DNA from: Flavobacterium sp. 11
GTDB lineage: Bacteria > Bacteroidota > Bacteroidia > Flavobacteriales > Flavobacteriaceae
Direction: 5' to 3'
Length of the DNA: 64,000 bases
Assembly (NCBI RefSeq): GCF_002754315.1
Contig: NZ_PEFE01000001.1
Location: 992,001 to 1,056,000 of the forward strand
Below are positions 62,149 through 64,000 of this stretch, piece after piece. The position numbers were made by a program, and so were the translations under genes. The number at the start of each line of letters is the position of its first letter. The stretch's first letter is position 1. Under the pieces are notes generated by a model. That model made no database searches. It was given only the letters and a program-made list of their open reading frames with translations, and was not told the origin of the DNA.

Positions 62149-62177
62149 TTGCAATTTGGAAAGAATGAATATTTTTG
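62149..62177 (+). promoter_or_regulatory. Candidate promoter of the AAA ATPase gene
   Basis: TTG at 62149-62151 and TATTTTTG at 62170-62177 are 18 bases apart, a good fit to the Bacteroidota -33/-7 consensus; the start codon follows 46 bases later. Confidence 0.55.
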
Positions 62178-62223
62178 TCCTGTCCGTATATGTATTTAAT
62201 AAAATGGACAATATTTTTTTATT

Positions 62224-63327
62224 ATGGATGATGATTTAGATTTAGAAGGAACTGGTAGTGGTTTAAGTCAAGATGAATTAACTGAATTGTTTAATTTGCA
62301 TGAAGTGCATGACTTTACTGAGTATGATGATACATCAATTACAACAACTAAATGCATATCACCTGAGCCTAAAATAGAACTAAAAAAAATTGATACAACT
62401 TTTTCAAACGCATTTGAACTATACGAGCAGAAAGTTGAAGTTATCCCAAAGTTATTGCATCCATTTTTGCAAAAAGTAGGCTTAGCATCTTTAGTAGGAA
62501 CTTCAGATTCTGGTAAATCAACATTTCTAAGACAATTAAGCCTGTCTGTTGCTTTAAATCTTAAAACTTTTTTAGGCTTCAGTCTAGAGAGTAAAAGCAA
62601 TAAAGTTATTTATGTGAGTACGGAAGATGATTCGAATGCAATAAGCTTTTCTATTAGAAAACAGGTGGACTATTTACTAAAAGAAAACAAATCAATCGAT
62701 TTGAATCTATTGAATAATCTTCAATTTATTTTTGAAACTGACAACCTCTTAGAGAAGTTAAGTAAAGAATTAGAAAATGAATCTGTTGACTTGATAGTTG
62801 TAGACGCATTTACAGACGTTTTTAGCAAAGAATTAAATGCTAACATACAAGTTAGACAGTTTTTGAATGATTACGATAAATTAGCAAAGAAACACGATTG
62901 TTTGATATTATTTCTTCACCACATAGGTAAAAATACTTTACGGTCAGCTCCTAGTAAGGATAGTATTATAGGAAGCCAAGCATTCGAAGCAAAGATGAGG
63001 GTGGTACTTGAGTTAAGACCCAATCGATTCAAAATTAATCATAAAGATTTATGGGTGTTAAAAGCTAACTTTCTAGATGCTACTCAAAAAGCAAAAAGCC
63101 ATGTTATAGAAATGAATGAAAATCTTATTTTCGAAGCAACTGGACTAAGAAGTGAAAAGACTCAAACTTCTAAATCAGCTAACCCTCTATTAAAAGATAA
63201 AATATTAGAATTAAAAAGTCAAGGCTTATCTTATAGAAAAATTGAAGATGTTCTTAAAGAAACAGATCTTAAAATTGGAAAGTCAGCTATTGCAGAAATT
63301 ATAAATAAAGCCTCAAAAACTAAATAA
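62224..63327 (+). CDS. RepA-like AAA family ATPase
   Basis: The product is 367 residues. After an acidic N-terminus (MDDDLDLEGTGSGL) the RecA-like domain has Walker A GTSDSGKST (residues about 94-102), Walker B DLIVVDAFTD and the FLHHIGKNTL segment, as in hexameric RepA/AAA_25 proteins. The C-terminal 60 residues look like a helix-turn-helix (LKSQGLSYRKIEDVL). Such genes are usual in plasmids and integrative elements of Bacteroidota. It lies upstream of a type III restriction subunit gene, at the start of what seems to be an acquired segment. Confidence 0.85.
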   Translation: MDDDLDLEGTGSGLSQDELTELFNLHEVHDFTEYDDTSITTTKCISPEPKIELKKIDTTFSNAFELYEQKVEVIPKLLHPFLQKVGLASLVGTSDSGKSTFLRQLSLSVALNLKTFLGFSLESKSNKVIYVSTEDDSNAISFSIRKQVDYLLKENKSIDLNLLNNLQFIFETDNLLEKLSKELENESVDLIVVDAFTDVFSKELNANIQVRQFLNDYDKLAKKHDCLILFLHHIGKNTLRSAPSKDSIIGSQAFEAKMRVVLELRPNRFKINHKDLWVLKANFLDATQKAKSHVIEMNENLIFEATGLRSEKTQTSKSANPLLKDKILELKSQGLSYRKIEDVLKETDLKIGKSAIAEIINKASKTK

Positions 63328-63465
63328 AGGGGCCTCTGATAAAATATATCTTTAGATTTATTATGGGTTGTGATTTTTAATATATCCCCAAACCTTTTGG
63401 GCTGTTACTTTTTAGGAATCATAATTGAATTTAAGTTTTTTACAATTTAATATTTGGATAAACTG

Positions 63466-63473
63466 TATATTTG
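63466..63473 (+). promoter_or_regulatory. Candidate -7 box for the res gene
   Basis: TATATTTG matches TAnnTTTG, 33 bases before the ATG at 63507. The -33 element is unclear. Confidence 0.4.
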
Positions 63474-63506
63474 ATTTAATTATAATAAAATAATATTTTT
63501 CTGTCA

Positions 63507-64000
63507 ATGGAGTTACAATTAGAAAGCCTTAAATACCAAGACTTAGCCGTTCAATCCGTAGTAAAACTTTTTGAGGGAACAGAAAAAAACACATTTGATA
63601 ATGCTTGTTTTGAAGGTATTCGTTCTAATTTTAGCAAACTTACTCGAGATGAAATTGAAACGAACATTAAAAACATATTGACTGAAAATGGTATAAATGA
63701 AGTTGTAGCCAAACTTTCAAATGATAAAGATATTTGTGTGGAAATGGAAACTGGAACAGGTAAAACGCTTGTTTACGTTAAAACCATTTATGAATTATTC
63801 AAACATCACGGCTTTACCAAGTTTATAATTTTAGTGCCGTCGGTAGCCATTCGTCAAAACATTATTGGAACCTTCAAATCATTTGATAAACAATTAGAGA
63901 GTATCTATGGTTTTAAGCCAAATGCTTTTGAATATGATAGTAAAAAACTTCAGAAAGTAACGCAATTTATAGAAGACCAGCATCCACAAGTGATGATAAT
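63507..64000 (+). CDS. Type III restriction enzyme Res subunit (3' end outside window)
   Basis: The 164 visible residues start MELQLESLKYQDLAVQSVVK and contain Walker A as METGTGKTLVYV and motif Ia-like FIILVPSVAIRQNI, the pattern of type III restriction endonuclease helicase subunits. The frame is open to the end of the window. Res translocates or switches on DNA with ATP and cuts when paired with a Mod methyltransferase, whose gene is not in view. It is probably part of a defence cassette on an island. Confidence 0.9.
   Translation, partial: MELQLESLKYQDLAVQSVVKLFEGTEKNTFDNACFEGIRSNFSKLTRDEIETNIKNILTENGINEVVAKLSNDKDICVEMETGTGKTLVYVKTIYELFKHHGFTKFIILVPSVAIRQNIIGTFKSFDKQLESIYGFKPNAFEYDSKKLQKVTQFIEDQHPQVMI

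Larger units (their letters stand above)
61772..62223. other. Junction region between core DNA and a putative island
   Basis: It contains the second direct repeat and an orphan terminator (61857-61931), a short GC-rich patch (GGGCTCGCCCCTCGGGAC, about 61933-61950), then about 220 bases of AT-rich sequence without open frame and the promoter at 62149-62177. No integrase or tRNA attachment site is seen. Confidence 0.5.

Noticed and set aside
1-64000. CRISPR array
   Set aside because: No regularly spaced identical repeats of 25-40 bases were seen.
1-64000. Complete insertion sequence or transposase
   Set aside because: No transposase motifs or terminal inverted repeats were found in any frame read.

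Overview
The window looks like chromosomal DNA of a Flavobacterium-type member of the Bacteroidota. It is AT-rich. It carries lineage-typical families: a PorW/SprE-like gliding and type IX secretion lipoprotein, a GLPGLI-family protein, DUF4254, DUF5687, a DUF4292 lipoprotein and several TonB-linked outer membrane proteins. Candidate promoters follow the Bacteroidota -7 pattern TAnnTTTG. Several well-conserved genes appear to start at TTG. I see no rRNA, tRNA, CRISPR array or complete insertion sequence.

Region 1 (1-7.6 kb) is the end of a surface polysaccharide locus: a partial glycosyltransferase, a methyltransferase, a UDP-glucuronate decarboxylase-like epimerase and a WcaJ-type initiating transferase on the plus strand, meeting a minus-strand operon (CapK-like adenylate-forming enzyme, WecB, glycosyltransferase). 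Region 2 (7.7-20.2 kb) is mostly core genes (purD, upp, DUF4254, a heptosyltransferase-like gene, a PaaE-like oxidoreductase, DUF5687 with an ABC ATPase). It is interrupted by a frameshifted outer membrane receptor plus GLPGLI gene pair. That pair lies between the intact heptosyltransferase-like gene and a short relic of the same gene's 3' end. Region 3 (20.5-29.5 kb) runs from the PorW/SprE-like lipoprotein through a bactofilin and two small membrane proteins into atpB-E-F-H-A-G; atpD and atpC are not here. Region 4 (29.6-37.4 kb) holds an acetyltransferase, a small lipoprotein, a Wzx-like flippase, dut, a nucleotidyltransferase, a TPR protein, a DUF4292 lipoprotein and an EnvC-like protein whose M23 domain has lost metal ligands.

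Region 5 (37.4-43.2 kb) has two minus-strand operons. One is the transglutaminase, alpha-E and circularly permuted ATP-grasp trio. The other pairs a NodB deacetylase lipoprotein with an uncharacterised lipoprotein. Region 6 (43.4-50.8 kb) looks like a periplasmic carbohydrate-handling area: TonB receptor, cytochrome c with a PQQ-type sugar dehydrogenase, a family 3 glycoside hydrolase and a DUF1080 protein. Region 7 (51-61.8 kb) is accessory and regulatory: a Crp/Fnr regulator, a PRISE-like reductase, a Dabb protein, an outer membrane beta-barrel protein followed by a LytS/LytTR pair, an HxlR regulator divergent from a three-gene operon of exported proteins, and a Tat-exported xylose-isomerase-like protein flanked by about 75-bp direct repeats.

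Region 8 (about 61.9 kb to the end) appears to be the edge of an acquired segment: a RepA-like AAA ATPase and the start of a type III restriction Res subunit. It begins next to an orphan terminator.

The most notable observations are: an HIV-type slippery heptamer exactly at the receptor frameshift; the heptosyltransferase relic beyond the inserted gene pair; the orphan repeat and terminator at the right-hand junction; and the HxlR-linked exported operon with a palindrome at the regulator start. None of these proves a new system. All family names come from reading motifs by eye, without database searches.
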